Source: DATJJW01 sp035491935
Lineage (GTDB): Bacteria > Pseudomonadota > Alphaproteobacteria > ATCC43930 > CGMCC-115725
Direction: 5' to 3'
DNA length: 46,312 nucleotides
NCBI GenBank assembly: GCA_035491935.1
Contig: DATJJW010000269.1
Span: 1-46,312 of the forward strand
The notes beneath the pieces were generated by a model that ran no database searches, had not been told where the DNA came from, and was given only the letters and a program-made list of their open reading frames with translations. Positions 17,246 through 25,481 of this stretch are shown piece after piece. Within the stretch, counting starts at the first letter, position 1. Every line of letters starts with the position of its first letter. The position numbers and the translations under genes were made by a program.

Positions 17246-18226
17246 TCAGCTCCGCTCCCAGACACCGTTGGCCAGCGCCTCCGGCGACCAGCCGGTGGCC
17301 TCGTCGAAATCCCAATGCAGCGGCAACGCCTGCGGCCGGTAGACCACCTGCCGCGGGCGGAAGCGCCATAGCCGCTCCGCACCGTCGATCTCCATGATCT
17401 CCGGATCGTCCAGCACCACCTGCGCCTCGCCAGTCAGCTGCAGCAGGTCGCCCATGGCGAAATCGATGAAGACCAGCCCGGCCCGGGGATTCACCAGCAT
17501 GTTGCCCAGCGTGTTGAAGAAGCGGTTGCCGGCGAAATCCGGCACGGTCAGCGTGCCGTCCGCATCCACCCGGACGAAACCCGGCCGGCCGCCGCGATGG
17601 GAGACGTCGACTTGGGCGTGGCCGTCCTCGCGCGTGACATAAGTCGCGACGAAGAAGCCGGCGCTGCCGGTGATCATCGCCCGGGCGCGGGCATCCAGAC
17701 GGTCCAGATGCCGGGCCGGCAAGGGAGCCGGGGTGCCAGGCTCGCGATGGAAGGCGAAGCTGCGCTGCTGGATGTATTGCGGGCAATTGCCATAGCTCTG
17801 CTCGACCGCGATGGCGAAACCCGTTCCATCCTGCCGCTCGATCCGGCCGTTCAGGCGGTTGCGCCGCCGGGTATGGAGATCGATGCCGAGCAGCCCGACC
17901 ATATCTCCGTCCTCCATGCCGGCATCGGCCGGATCGGAGGATTCGCGCGGCATCGCGACGTTGAGATGCAGCGGATCGGGCGAGGCGAGGAAACCCGGAT
18001 GCCCGGCGCGCAACGTCGCCCAGACATCGCCCGCCTTGTCCACCGCACCCAGCACGACGAAGGGCAGCAACGGATAGAAATTGCGGTGTTGCTCGATCAG
18101 CAGCGGGCGAAGCACCCGGCTGCCGATCTCCGCCATGCGCCCGGCCACGCCGGCATGGCGCTGCAGGGCGATCTCGCCCTTGTGCCAGGCCGGCAGGCCG
18201 GAATTGGGAAGCATCGAGCCGTCCAT
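17246..18226 (-). CDS. Pyridoxamine 5'-phosphate oxidase-like flavin-binding protein
   Basis: This 326-residue protein has a split-barrel (PNPOx-like) fold in its C-terminal half: SHRGGRPGFVRVD, TLTVPDFAGNRFFNTLGNMLVNPRAGL and IDFAMGDLLQLTGEA. These are typical of FMN-binding members of unknown reaction. The N-terminal half (MLPNSGLPAWHKGE..., FLASPDPLHLNV) is a second, related barrel-like unit. I chose ATG 18226 because GAGGAGG precedes it; longer readings run into the GST gene. Its start is 10 bp from the GST stop, so the pair is probably an operon read toward lower coordinates. Redox chemistry with FMN or F420 is plausible. Confidence 0.82.
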   Translation of the reverse strand: MDGSMLPNSGLPAWHKGEIALQRHAGVAGRMAEIGSRVLRPLLIEQHRNFYPLLPFVVLGAVDKAGDVWATLRAGHPGFLASPDPLHLNVAMPRESSDPADAGMEDGDMVGLLGIDLHTRRRNRLNGRIERQDGTGFAIAVEQSYGNCPQYIQQRSFAFHREPGTPAPLPARHLDRLDARARAMITGSAGFFVATYVTREDGHAQVDVSHRGGRPGFVRVDADGTLTVPDFAGNRFFNTLGNMLVNPRAGLVFIDFAMGDLLQLTGEAQVVLDDPEIMEIDGAERLWRFRPRQVVYRPQALPLHWDFDEATGWSPEALANGVWERS

Positions 18227-18236
18227 GACAGCCTCC

Positions 18237-18848
18237 TCATGCAGCAAGACCGATACGGGTTTGGATGAAGGGCACGAAGCCCGGCAGCGCCTCGATCCGG
18301 CCCAACCACGGGCGGATCCGGGCATAGGGCGCCAGGTCGACATTCCCCTCGGGCGCGCGGGCGACATAGGAATAAAGCGCGACATCGGCGAGCGTCGGGC
18401 CGCTGCCGACCATCCAGTCGCGACCGGCGAGATGGGCGTCGATGATCTTCAAGATTGCGTGGGCACGGGCGATCGTGGTCTCGGGATCGGCTTTGTTGCC
18501 GACCAGGTTGATCAGCCGGGCCATGTTCGGCCCGAGATAGATTTCGTTGGAGGCGACCGAGAGCCAGCGCTGCACCTGCGCCGCCTCGACCGGCGTCTCG
18601 GGCAGCCAGTCGATGCGGCCGAACTTCTTGGCGGCATAGACCAGGATCGCCGTCGAATCCGACACGACCGTGCCGTCATCATCCAGCACCGGCACCTGGC
18701 CGAACGGGTTCATCGCCAGGAATTCCGGCGATTTATGCTGGGCCTGGGGCAGGTCGACCTCGACCAGCTCGACTTCGGCGCCGATCAGCGACAGGAACAG
18801 CCGAACGCGATGGGCATGGCCGGAGAGAGGGGCGTGATAAAGCTTCAT
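18237..18848 (-). CDS. Glutathione S-transferase family protein
   Basis: This 203-residue protein has the GST layout. A thioredoxin-like N-terminal domain starts MKLYHAPLSGHAHRVRLFLSL and contains NPFGQVPVLDDDGTVVSDSTAIL (cis-Pro and the GSH gamma-glutamyl contact Asp-Ser). The C-terminal helical domain has the N-capping box GPTLADVALYSYVARAP. The catalytic residue in the HAPLSGH loop is likely Ser. It is the first gene of a two-gene unit with the flavoprotein and is divergent from the LysR gene at 18991, which probably controls it. The substrate is unknown. Confidence 0.93.
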   Translation of the reverse strand: MKLYHAPLSGHAHRVRLFLSLIGAEVELVEVDLPQAQHKSPEFLAMNPFGQVPVLDDDGTVVSDSTAILVYAAKKFGRIDWLPETPVEAAQVQRWLSVASNEIYLGPNMARLINLVGNKADPETTIARAHAILKIIDAHLAGRDWMVGSGPTLADVALYSYVARAPEGNVDLAPYARIRPWLGRIEALPGFVPFIQTRIGLAA

Positions 18849-18953
18849 GGCGCTGCCTTCGATTGGAAAGTGTTCGGGACGGTGCGCCGCCCCTCGAAAA
18901 ACAACATGATTATTTCTTCCGAAAATATGAACATGCTTTCGGTACAATGAACT

Positions 18954-18970
18954 ATTCCGAATATCGGAAT
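18954..18970. promoter_or_regulatory. Palindromic operator between GST and LysR genes
   Basis: Perfect 7-bp arms ATTCCGA and TCGGAAT flank ATA. A related half-site, TTCCGA, occurs at 18917-18922. The palindrome lies 21 bp before the LysR TTG start and about 105 bp before the GST start. This is the expected place for an autoregulating LysR protein. The assignment rests on position and symmetry. Confidence 0.6.
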
Positions 18971-18990
18971 AATTATATGGAGAGCCGCTA

Positions 18991-19887
18991 TTGGATCGCT
19001 GGCACGCCATGCAAGTCTTCGCCAAGGTCGCCGATTCCGGCAGTTTCGCCGTGGCGGCACGCGCGCTGAATATGAGCCCGCCGGCAGTGACCCGTGCGAT
19101 CGCCGGCCTTGAGGATCTCATCGGCACGCGGCTTCTGATCCGCACGACGCGGCGGGTCAGCCTGACCGAGGCCGGGCAGCGCTATGCCCAGGAGTGTCGG
19201 CGCATCCTGGCCGAGATCGACGAAGCGGAGGCCGCCGCCGCCGGCGCCTATGCCAAGCCCACCGGCGGCCTTACCGTCACCGCCTCGATCCTGTTCGGCC
19301 AGATCTATGTCCTGCCGATCATGACCGAGTATCTCGACCGGCATCAGGCGGTGAGCGGCCGGCTATTGCTGCTCGACCGCATCGTCAACATGGTAGAGGA
19401 CGGCATCGACGTCGCGATCCGCATCGGCCCGCTCGCCGATTCAGAACTGAGCGCCATCAAGGTCGGCACGGTCCGTCGCATCATCTGCGGCGCGCCCGCC
19501 TATTTCGGGAAGCATGGGCTACCGCAGCGGCCCGAGGACCTGAAAGGCCACAGCATCATTGCCACCACCGGCTCCTCCGCGCCGCAGGAATGGCGTTTCG
19601 GGCAGCGGCCCCAAAGTATGACGCTGCCGGCCAGGCTCGCCTGCAGCACCAATGCGGCATCGATCTCGGCCGCCTTGTCCGGCTGGGGGCTGACGCGGGT
19701 GCTGTCATATCAGGTGGGTGAAGCCCTGGCCGATGGCCGACTTCAGGTGGTTCTGGCAGATTTCGAGGAGCCGCCGCTGCCGATCCATGTCGTCCATGTG
19801 GAGGGGCGGCGCACTGCTGCCAAGGTGCGTGCCTTCGTCGATCTGGCGGTCGAACGCCTGCGTGCCAACCGTCTGATCAATGGCTGA
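18991..19887 (+). CDS. LysR-family transcriptional regulator
   Basis: This 298-residue LysR protein has the winged helix FAKVADSGSFAVAARALNMSPPAVTRAIAGLE, the wing RTTRRVSLTEAG, and an effector domain (GGLTVTASILFGQIYVLPIM) of the subgroup that often controls GST, quinone-reductase and efflux genes. It begins with TTG at 18991; GGAGAG lies 6 nt upstream, and no in-frame ATG fits the usual LysR N-terminus better. It is divergent from GST-PNPOx with a symmetric operator between them. The stop is inside a hairpin shared with the next, convergent gene. Confidence 0.92.
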   Translation: MDRWHAMQVFAKVADSGSFAVAARALNMSPPAVTRAIAGLEDLIGTRLLIRTTRRVSLTEAGQRYAQECRRILAEIDEAEAAAAGAYAKPTGGLTVTASILFGQIYVLPIMTEYLDRHQAVSGRLLLLDRIVNMVEDGIDVAIRIGPLADSELSAIKVGTVRRIICGAPAYFGKHGLPQRPEDLKGHSIIATTGSSAPQEWRFGQRPQSMTLPARLACSTNAASISAALSGWGLTRVLSYQVGEALADGRLQVVLADFEEPPLPIHVVHVEGRRTAAKVRAFVDLAVERLRANRLING

Positions 19888-19921
19888 ACGCCGCCAGTCC
19901 GACGGGACCGGTGGCGTTCAG
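19884..19921. terminator. Bidirectional hairpin between convergent genes
   Basis: Arms CTGAACGCC (19884-19892) and GGCGTTCAG (19913-19921) can pair, with the stem extendable by further G-C pairs. The left arm contains the LysR TGA stop. The small secreted-protein gene ends at 19931 on the other strand. No clear T-run is present on either side. Confidence 0.55.
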
Positions 19922-19930
19922 TACAGGGGG

Positions 19931-20182
19931 CTACTGGTTATGCACCGAGCCGGCATCCGCACCGCCGGGGCTGTTCGCCGTATTGGGCGATGTCCGGTCT
20001 GAATGGACGTCGCTGGACGGCTGCGATTCCGGACGGTTGCTGGTACCGGCAGGCTTGCCCTGCGGCGAGCCCGCATCCGAGCCGCCCGGGCTGTTCGCCG
20101 TGTTGTGGGTGACTTGTGCGAAGGCCGGCACGCAGGACGCCATCAGCAAGGTGGAAGCAGCGACGAGAAGGGTCTTCCTCAT
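19931..20182 (-). CDS. Small secreted protein with repeated SPGG segments
   Basis: This 83-residue protein begins with a signal peptide (MRKTLLVAASTLLMASCVPAFAQ, cleavage after AFA). The mature part is short, polar and probably disordered, with two copies of NTANSPGG[S/A]DAGS separated by a Ser/Pro/Lys linker. No enzyme motif is visible. The N-terminal cysteine before PAFA could be a lipobox-like alternative, but LMASC is not ideal. ATG 20182 is chosen. A 24-bp tandem duplication places a second, in-frame start with its own ribosome-binding site at 20206, which would add eight residues (MRKTQGES). The function is unknown. Confidence 0.7.
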   Translation of the reverse strand: MRKTLLVAASTLLMASCVPAFAQVTHNTANSPGGSDAGSPQGKPAGTSNRPESQPSSDVHSDRTSPNTANSPGGADAGSVHNQ

Positions 20183-20219
20183 GGATTCTCCTTGGGTCTT
20201 CCTCATGGATTCTCCTTGG
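20172..20219. repeat. 24-bp tandem duplication of a ribosome-binding site and start codon
   Basis: Two perfect 24-bp copies at 20172-20195 and 20196-20219 each carry, on the minus strand, CCAAGGAGAATCC followed by ATG AGG AAG. Since 24 is a multiple of three, the two starts are in frame. The gene therefore has two complete initiation regions in series. Confidence 0.9.
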
Positions 20220-20352
20220 GTTCGCCTCGGGACCCCATTGCCCCTGGCTGTCCTGAACCCAAGCAGCATCGGTATCAGAGGGTTCCCTTGACGGTAACCT
20301 TAAGTCCCTCGCGGCCGCCCTGCCCGGACCATGACACCGGCAACGACAGCCC

Positions 20353-21024
20353 CTAGTGCCGCAGGCGCGCTCGCCGAACCAGATAGTCGAAATTCACCGG
20401 GAATTGCCGCGGCTCGTTGAAATTGCGCTGCACGGTCAATATCTGCTCGCGCGGGAATTCCGGCTGGAGTTCACCGGCCGCCTGGGCATCGAGCTGGATC
20501 TTCAGCGCATTTTCCAGGAGATGCAGGCGCAGCACCGCCTCATCGATGGTGCCGCCGGTGGTGATCACGGCCTGGTGGCGAAGCAGCACCGCCTTGTGCG
20601 GCCCCAATGCCGGCGCCACCTCGTCGCCCCGTGCCGCCTCGCCCAGTTGATCCAGGAACATGGCGCCGCCCTGGCTGATCGGGCGCAACGGGTCGCGGAT
20701 GCCGGTGAAGGCGATGCCGCAGCTCGGATGCGCCAGCACGACCGCACCGAGATCGGGCCGCGTGCGATATATTGCGCCGTGGATGGCAGCGGCTTCCGCC
20801 GGGGCCTGGCCGTTGCCGGCGATGAGCTGGCCGGCGAGGTCGACGATCAGGATATCGTCCGGCTGGATCTCGTCGAGACCGATGCCGTGGCGGGGGATGT
20901 AGAATTGCGCGGTCTCGCCTGGCACGCGGGCGGAGACCTGACCCTCGGCCATCTGCGTCAGCCCCAGATGCACCAGCAGCCGCCCGGCATCGATCAGCCT
21001 GGCCTTGATTTCGACAGGTGTCAT
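20353..21024 (-). CDS. Class II aldolase/adducin-fold protein, first zinc His missing
   Basis: This 223-residue protein has the family layout: MAEGQVSARVPG, the GIGLDEIQPDDI segment, and PAEAAAIHGAIYRTRPDLGAVVLAHPS with the acid Glu77. Where active aldolases read HTHP, this reads LAHP. Leu97 replaces the first metal-binding histidine; His99 and the later His150 (LLRHQA) remain. Metal binding and retro-aldol activity are therefore doubtful, and a decarboxylase, hydrolase-like or non-catalytic role is possible. The start overlaps the MFS stop by 4 bp (21021-21024), so the two genes are translated together under the operator near 22443. Confidence 0.82.
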   Translation of the reverse strand: MTPVEIKARLIDAGRLLVHLGLTQMAEGQVSARVPGETAQFYIPRHGIGLDEIQPDDILIVDLAGQLIAGNGQAPAEAAAIHGAIYRTRPDLGAVVLAHPSCGIAFTGIRDPLRPISQGGAMFLDQLGEAARGDEVAPALGPHKAVLLRHQAVITTGGTIDEAVLRLHLLENALKIQLDAQAAGELQPEFPREQILTVQRNFNEPRQFPVNFDYLVRRARLRH

Positions 21025-22355
21025 CGGCGCCGCACGATCCCTTTGAGGCGATATGTCGTGAAGGCGGCCATGGCCATGACGGCCGCGATGAGCAGGAACC
21101 CCATGGAGAAGCTGCCGGTGGCGGTCCTGATGTAGCCGATGATCATCGGCACGAACACGCCGCCGACATTGCCGATGACGCCGATCAGCGCGATCGCCAC
21201 CGGCCGGCTCGCCGGCTCGACATAGGTCTGGGGGATGGTGAAGGAGATGGCGTAGGTCGCATAGACGCCGATCGCCGCCAGCACGAAGCCTACGAACACG
21301 ATGGCCGGATTCTGCGCGCTCGCCGCCAACGCCCAACCGGCCGCGGCCAGAAGCAGTGAGAATGTGGTGTTGCCGATACGCTCCTCGCCCCGGTCGGAGA
21401 AGCGGCCCCAGAGCACCATCGCCACCGCCGCGATCAGCGGCACGACCATGGTGAGGAAGCTCGCCTCGCGCACCGGCAGGCCAAAGGTCCTGATGACCGA
21501 AGGCGTCCAGGATGTCAGCGACAGCAGGCCGAAATTGAGCGCCAGATAGATCATGCCGCAGCTCATGACCACGGGGTCGCGCAGGAGCTTCGGCAGCTCG
21601 CCCAGCATTTCCATGGGCTTGAGATGACGGGGCCGGACGGGATAGTCACGGGCAATCGCATCCTCCAGCGCCTGCGCCTCTTCCGGCGTCAGCCAGGCGG
21701 CGTCGCGTGGCCGGTCGTCGAGATAACGCAGCGCCACCAGCCCGACGATGACCGCGGGTGCTCCTTCGAGCAGGAACAGCCATTGCCAGCCGGCCAGGCC
21801 CAGATCGCCGTTGAACCCCAGGATGAAGCCGGCAGTGGCACCCGAGATCGAGAAGGCCACCGGCATGGACAGCATGAACAGCGCGTTGTAACGGGCGCGA
21901 TAGCGCGCCGGAAACCAGTAGCTCAAATACAGCACGATGCCGACGAGATAGCCGGCCTCGGTGACGCCGAGCAGGAAGCGCAGCAGATAGAAGCTGAGCG
22001 GTCCCTGGACGAGGGCGGTCAACATGGTGACGAGGCCGGATGTCACGGCCATGCGCGCGATCGAGCGTCGGGCGCCTTGCCGTGCCAGCAGGATGTTGCT
22101 GGGAATCTCGCAGAAGAGATATCCCAAATAAAAGATACCCACAGCCACGCCGAAGGTCTGGGATGTGAGCCCGACCGCCTGATTCATGGTGAGTGCGGCA
22201 AAGCCGACATTGGTGCGGTCGACACTGTTCAGCACATAGAGCAGGACCAGGAACCACATGAGATGCAGGGCCGTCCGGCGCACGGCACGCCGCTCGGTCT
22301 CGCTTTCGACGAGAGGTGCTTCGGCCGGCTGCCTCGACAGGCTGTCCATGGTCAT
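21021..22355 (-). CDS. MFS transporter, anion:cation symporter (ACS) type
   Basis: This 444-residue transporter has about twelve helices and the ACS/D-galactonate-like opening YVLNSVDRTNVGFAALTMNQ, with FYLGYLFCEIPSNILLARQGARRSIARM as the first cytoplasmic loop. This subfamily imports organic anions such as tartrate, hydroxyphenylacetate or phthalate. ATG 22355 is preceded by GGGGAGGACC. The gene is first in an operon with the aldolase-like gene. A bipartite operator (22443-22478) lies 87 bp upstream, the same module found before three other genes here. Confidence 0.92.
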   Translation of the reverse strand: MTMDSLSRQPAEAPLVESETERRAVRRTALHLMWFLVLLYVLNSVDRTNVGFAALTMNQAVGLTSQTFGVAVGIFYLGYLFCEIPSNILLARQGARRSIARMAVTSGLVTMLTALVQGPLSFYLLRFLLGVTEAGYLVGIVLYLSYWFPARYRARYNALFMLSMPVAFSISGATAGFILGFNGDLGLAGWQWLFLLEGAPAVIVGLVALRYLDDRPRDAAWLTPEEAQALEDAIARDYPVRPRHLKPMEMLGELPKLLRDPVVMSCGMIYLALNFGLLSLTSWTPSVIRTFGLPVREASFLTMVVPLIAAVAMVLWGRFSDRGEERIGNTTFSLLLAAAGWALAASAQNPAIVFVGFVLAAIGVYATYAISFTIPQTYVEPASRPVAIALIGVIGNVGGVFVPMIIGYIRTATGSFSMGFLLIAAVMAMAAFTTYRLKGIVRRR

Positions 22356-22442
22356 GGCGGTCCTCCCCGGATTTTTTGGCTCCGATCAACTTCGAAGATG
22401 CCGGAGCTGCCGCTTTCTTCGCCCTGCGGCCTGGGATATATT

Positions 22443-22478
22443 TTCGTATATATGAAGTTATAATTCATAGAAATGAAT
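22443..22478 (-). promoter_or_regulatory. Bipartite operator A1 (before MFS-aldolase)
   Basis: A 14-bp palindrome, TTCGTATATATGAA (22443-22456; 13 of 14 to TTCATATATATGAA), is followed by ATTCAT-N4-ATGAAT (22463-22478, arms perfect and extendable to 7 bp). The centres are 21 bp apart. Read toward the minus-strand MFS gene, the TATATA half is the nearer one. The same 36-bp layout recurs three more times. Confidence 0.8.
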
Positions 22479-22536
22479 TTGTCCGCCGCCCCGCCGATCG
22501 GCCCATGGGTCGAGGCCGGATTGACACCGGCCTATA

Positions 22537-22572
22537 ATTCATTATCATGAATACAAAATTCATATATATGAA
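22537..22572 (+). promoter_or_regulatory. Bipartite operator A2 (before hydrolase-LLM)
   Basis: ATTCAT-N4-ATGAAT at 22537-22552 and a perfect palindrome TTCATATATATGAA at 22559-22572 have centres 21 bp apart. The palindrome ends 11 nt before the ATG at 22584, abutting the ribosome-binding site. Orientation relative to the gene is the same as in A1. Confidence 0.85.
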
Positions 22573-22583
22573 AGGAAACAGGG

Positions 22584-23423
22584 ATGGACGCACAGACGGA
22601 GACGCGATCCGACCCGCGAGCCGCCGGCTCGGCGACGATCGCCGGGATCAAGCTGGAGATGATCCGGCGCGGCCGGGGACGACCGATCCTGTTCCTGCAC
22701 CCGTCGAACGGCATCGAGCCGGAAGCCCCCTTCCTCGACCTGCTCGCCAAGGAGGGTGAGGTGTTCGCGCCGTCGCATCCGGGTTTCGGCGCGTCGGAGC
22801 TGGGCGCGGGCATGTCGAATATCGATGACCTGGCCTATTACTATCTGGATTTCCTGGAAGAGCTGGACCTGCACGACGTGCTGGTGGTCGGCGTGTCCTT
22901 CGGCGGCTGGCTCGCGGCCGAGATCGCGATCAAATCGACCGCCCGGCTGTCGAAGCTGGTGCTAATCGATTCCGTCGGCATCAAGGTCAGCGATCGCGAG
23001 ACCCGCGACATCGCCGATCTCTTCGCGCTGACCCCGGACGAGATCGCCGAGCTGGTCTATCACGACCCGACCCAGGCCCAGCGCGATCTGACCCAATTGC
23101 CGGACGATGTACTGCGCTCGATCGCCCGCAACCGCGAGGCCTCGGCCCGCTTCGGCTGGAGTCCCTATATGCACGACCCGAAGCTGAAGCAGCGCCTGCA
23201 TCGCATCGACGTGCCGGCCCTGTTCCTGTGGGGCGAGAGCGACCGGGTCGTGAAGCCCGATTATGGCCGCGCCTTCGCCGGCTTCGTGCCCGGCGCGCGC
23301 TTCGAATTGATAGCCAAGGCCGGCCATGCGCCGCATGTCGAGCAGCCGGAGGCAACGGCGCGCAAGATCCTGGCCTTCGCCAAAGAAGCCGCCCCCCATG
23401 TCCCGTCGAAGGAGGTTGCGTGA
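22584..23423 (+). CDS. Alpha/beta hydrolase
   Basis: This 279-residue cytoplasmic alpha/beta hydrolase has the nucleophile elbow GVSFGG (Ser105), the acid Asp220 (WGESDRVV) and the base His248 (KAGHAPHVEQP). The oxyanion-hole region FLHPSNG precedes them. The pattern resembles C-C bond hydrolases and lactonases of aromatic breakdown. Start codon context: AGGAAACAGGG then ATG. Its stop overlaps the start of the monooxygenase gene by one base (TGATG), so the two are translationally coupled. Expression is likely controlled by operator A2. Confidence 0.92.
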   Translation: MDAQTETRSDPRAAGSATIAGIKLEMIRRGRGRPILFLHPSNGIEPEAPFLDLLAKEGEVFAPSHPGFGASELGAGMSNIDDLAYYYLDFLEELDLHDVLVVGVSFGGWLAAEIAIKSTARLSKLVLIDSVGIKVSDRETRDIADLFALTPDEIAELVYHDPTQAQRDLTQLPDDVLRSIARNREASARFGWSPYMHDPKLKQRLHRIDVPALFLWGESDRVVKPDYGRAFAGFVPGARFELIAKAGHAPHVEQPEATARKILAFAKEAAPHVPSKEVA

Positions 23424-24619
23424 TGCGCGTCTATCATATGACCGAACAGTCGTACTTCCCGGCCTGGGAGGGCGACCAGAAACTGCGCGTCGACCTGCCG
23501 AACAAGCATTGCGACCCGAAGATCGCCGGCGACCTGTTCCATCGCTATTACGACGAATGGCTGCTGGCCGACGATCTCGGCCTCGACATCTTCATCAACG
23601 AGCATCATGCGACCGCGACCTGCATGTCCTCGGTCGCCGCCATCCCGCTCGCGATCCTGGCGCGCGAAAGCAAGAAGGCCAAGCTGCTGGTGCTGGGCTA
23701 CCCGCTGGGCAACCGCATGGACCCGTTGCGTTGTGCCGAGGAGCTGTCGATCATCGACGTGCTGTCGCGCGGCCGGCTGGAAATGGGCTTCGTCAAGGGC
23801 GTGCCCTATGAGCTGCCGGTGTCGAACCTCAACCCGGTCCAGATCATGGACCGGTTCTGGGAAGGCCACGACTTCATCCTGAAGGCGATGACCAGCCATG
23901 ACGGGCCCTTCAACTGGGAAGGCGAGTTCTACCACTATCGCCACGTCAATGTCTGGCCGCGCGCCTATCAGGATCCGCATCCGCCGGTCTGGATCACGAC
24001 CTCCAGCAAGGGCAACGCCAAGCAGATCGCGGCACGCGGCCATGTCATGGCGACCATGGGCACGGGCTATGCTTCCAAAGGCACCTATGACGCCTATAAG
24101 GAACAGCGCCGCGCCATGGGCGAGCCGGAGCCGGGCATCGAGAAATTCGCCTATCTGGGCCTGGTCGCAGTGGGTTCGACCCCGGAGGAGGCGCGGCGGC
24201 GCGGCGAGTTGATCTCCGAATATAACAAGAGCTCCGGGCGCGTGCATCCGCCCTTCGCCAACCCGCCGGGTTTCCTGTCGGTCGACGACAATGCCCGGCT
24301 CCTCAAAGCCGGCTCCAAGCGCCTGGCACGTCTGGTCACCAAGGATGGCCGCTACATCACCCCGTCCAAGGCCAGCGTCGAGGAACTGGTCGATGCCGGC
24401 ATGATGTTCTGCGGCACGCCCGATCAGGTCTACCAGCAGATCGTCGATTTCTCCGATGCCATCGGCGGCATCGGCAATTTCCTCGCCATGATGCAGGCGG
24501 GATATCTGTCGCATGACGACACGGTCAGCAACCTGACCCTGTTCGCCAAGGAGGTGCTGCCGCGGCTCAAGGAATATCGCTATACGCCGCGTGAGGATGC
24601 CGCCGCGGCGGCGGAATGA
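23423..24619 (+). CDS. LLM-class flavin-dependent oxidoreductase (luciferase-like)
   Basis: This 398-residue protein is a bacterial-luciferase-like TIM-barrel monooxygenase using reduced FMN and oxygen. Visible family segments are DIFINEHHATATCMSS, VLGYPLGNRMDPLRCAEELSIIDVLSRGRLEMGFVKG and WITTSSKGNAKQIAARGH. It starts at ATG 23423, overlapping the hydrolase stop by one base. No flavin reductase is directly adjacent. One lies at 33981 beside another LLM gene and might serve both. The hydrolase-monooxygenase pair suggests oxygenation followed by hydrolysis of a ring or ester. A strong terminator follows the stop. Confidence 0.92.
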   Translation: MRVYHMTEQSYFPAWEGDQKLRVDLPNKHCDPKIAGDLFHRYYDEWLLADDLGLDIFINEHHATATCMSSVAAIPLAILARESKKAKLLVLGYPLGNRMDPLRCAEELSIIDVLSRGRLEMGFVKGVPYELPVSNLNPVQIMDRFWEGHDFILKAMTSHDGPFNWEGEFYHYRHVNVWPRAYQDPHPPVWITTSSKGNAKQIAARGHVMATMGTGYASKGTYDAYKEQRRAMGEPEPGIEKFAYLGLVAVGSTPEEARRRGELISEYNKSSGRVHPPFANPPGFLSVDDNARLLKAGSKRLARLVTKDGRYITPSKASVEELVDAGMMFCGTPDQVYQQIVDFSDAIGGIGNFLAMMQAGYLSHDDTVSNLTLFAKEVLPRLKEYRYTPREDAAAAAE

Positions 24620-24642
24620 CGGGTATCCCCTGACCCGTCACT

Positions 24643-24707
24643 AGGCTGGATTGCTGCGTCGCTTGACGCTCACTTGCCGAGTGGGATCGAGCAATCCAGC
24701 CTTTTTT
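24643..24707 (+). terminator. Intrinsic terminator with a 13-bp stem
   Basis: Perfect 13-bp arms AGGCTGGATTGCT (24643-24655) and AGCAATCCAGCCT (24690-24702) are followed by a T-run through 24707. Smaller inverted repeats lie inside the long loop. A separate hairpin (TGACGGGT / ACCCGTCA, 24617-24640) begins at the monooxygenase stop codon. It should end the hydrolase-LLM transcript. Confidence 0.8.
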
Positions 24708-24811
24708 CTTTCTGGTCGTGGCCGGGGTTGGTCCCTGGATTGCTTCGTTCCTCAGGACTATTGGCCATCGTCATCGGCTCTTACTGGATGAGACCCCACC
24801 CGATAAGGCGC

Positions 24812-25414
24812 ATGAGCATGTTTCCAACAGATATTGACGCTGTTTCTCGATGCCGATTACCGCCGGTGCGACGAGAGGACCTGGCCCCGGACGAAGCCAA
24901 GACATTCGACCGCTATGCAAACCCGGAAGCAGGGACCATTCGCGGCCTCCACGGCCCCGGCGGCATTCGGCTGCATTCACCTCGCTTGACCGAGCTGAGC
25001 CGCCCTGTGAACAGATATCTGCGGTTCGAAGCCGATCTCACGACCCGGCAGCGCGAAATCGCGATCCTGACCACGGCTCGCGAATGCGACAGTCAGTTCG
25101 AATGGGCGGCGCACGAGCCGGAAGCACTCTCCTGCGGCGTGCCTCGACACACGGTCGACGCGATAAAGTTTCGGCGCACGCTCGACGGCGTGGATGAAGA
25201 GGATGCGACCATCATACGGCTCGGCCGCGAGATATTCGGCGCGCGGGAAGTGTCGTCCGCAACCTATGCCGCGGCGGCACGCGCGTTCAATTCCCGCCAA
25301 TTGGTCGAGTTAGTTTCCTTGATGGGCAACTACGCCGCCACCTCCGCCTTGCTGTGCGCGTTCGATATGCAGCTCGATGAAGGAGAAACCGTCATTTTAC
25401 CCAAGAGCATCTGA
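24812..25414 (+). CDS. Carboxymuconolactone decarboxylase family protein
   Basis: This protein of about 200 residues has the AhpD/CMD-like core: LTTRQREIAILTTARECDSQFEWAAHEPEALSCGVP, with the Glu-His pair used for proton transfer in 4-carboxymuconolactone decarboxylases. It lacks the CxxC of peroxidase-type AhpD. Both ATG 24812 and ATG 24818 are possible; AAGG at 24805-24808 spaces better for 24818. Longer readings extend into the terminator. It is first in a same-strand block with the Bug and cupin genes that has visibly lower GC than its neighbours. Confidence 0.82.
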   Translation: MSMFPTDIDAVSRCRLPPVRREDLAPDEAKTFDRYANPEAGTIRGLHGPGGIRLHSPRLTELSRPVNRYLRFEADLTTRQREIAILTTARECDSQFEWAAHEPEALSCGVPRHTVDAIKFRRTLDGVDEEDATIIRLGREIFGAREVSSATYAAAARAFNSRQLVELVSLMGNYAATSALLCAFDMQLDEGETVILPKSI

Positions 25415-25481
25415 CGCTGAACTATACTTCAAACCGACCGAAGCGGCGCAAATAAGCCGTAATAATAGGGAAGAAACCCTC

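Noticed and set aside
22440..22580. Short peptide-like frames rich in Ile/Tyr/Phe around the paired palindromes
   Set aside because: The same peptides appear at each operator because the DNA motif repeats. They lack proper starts or cross regulatory symmetry, so they reflect operator sequence, not coding.
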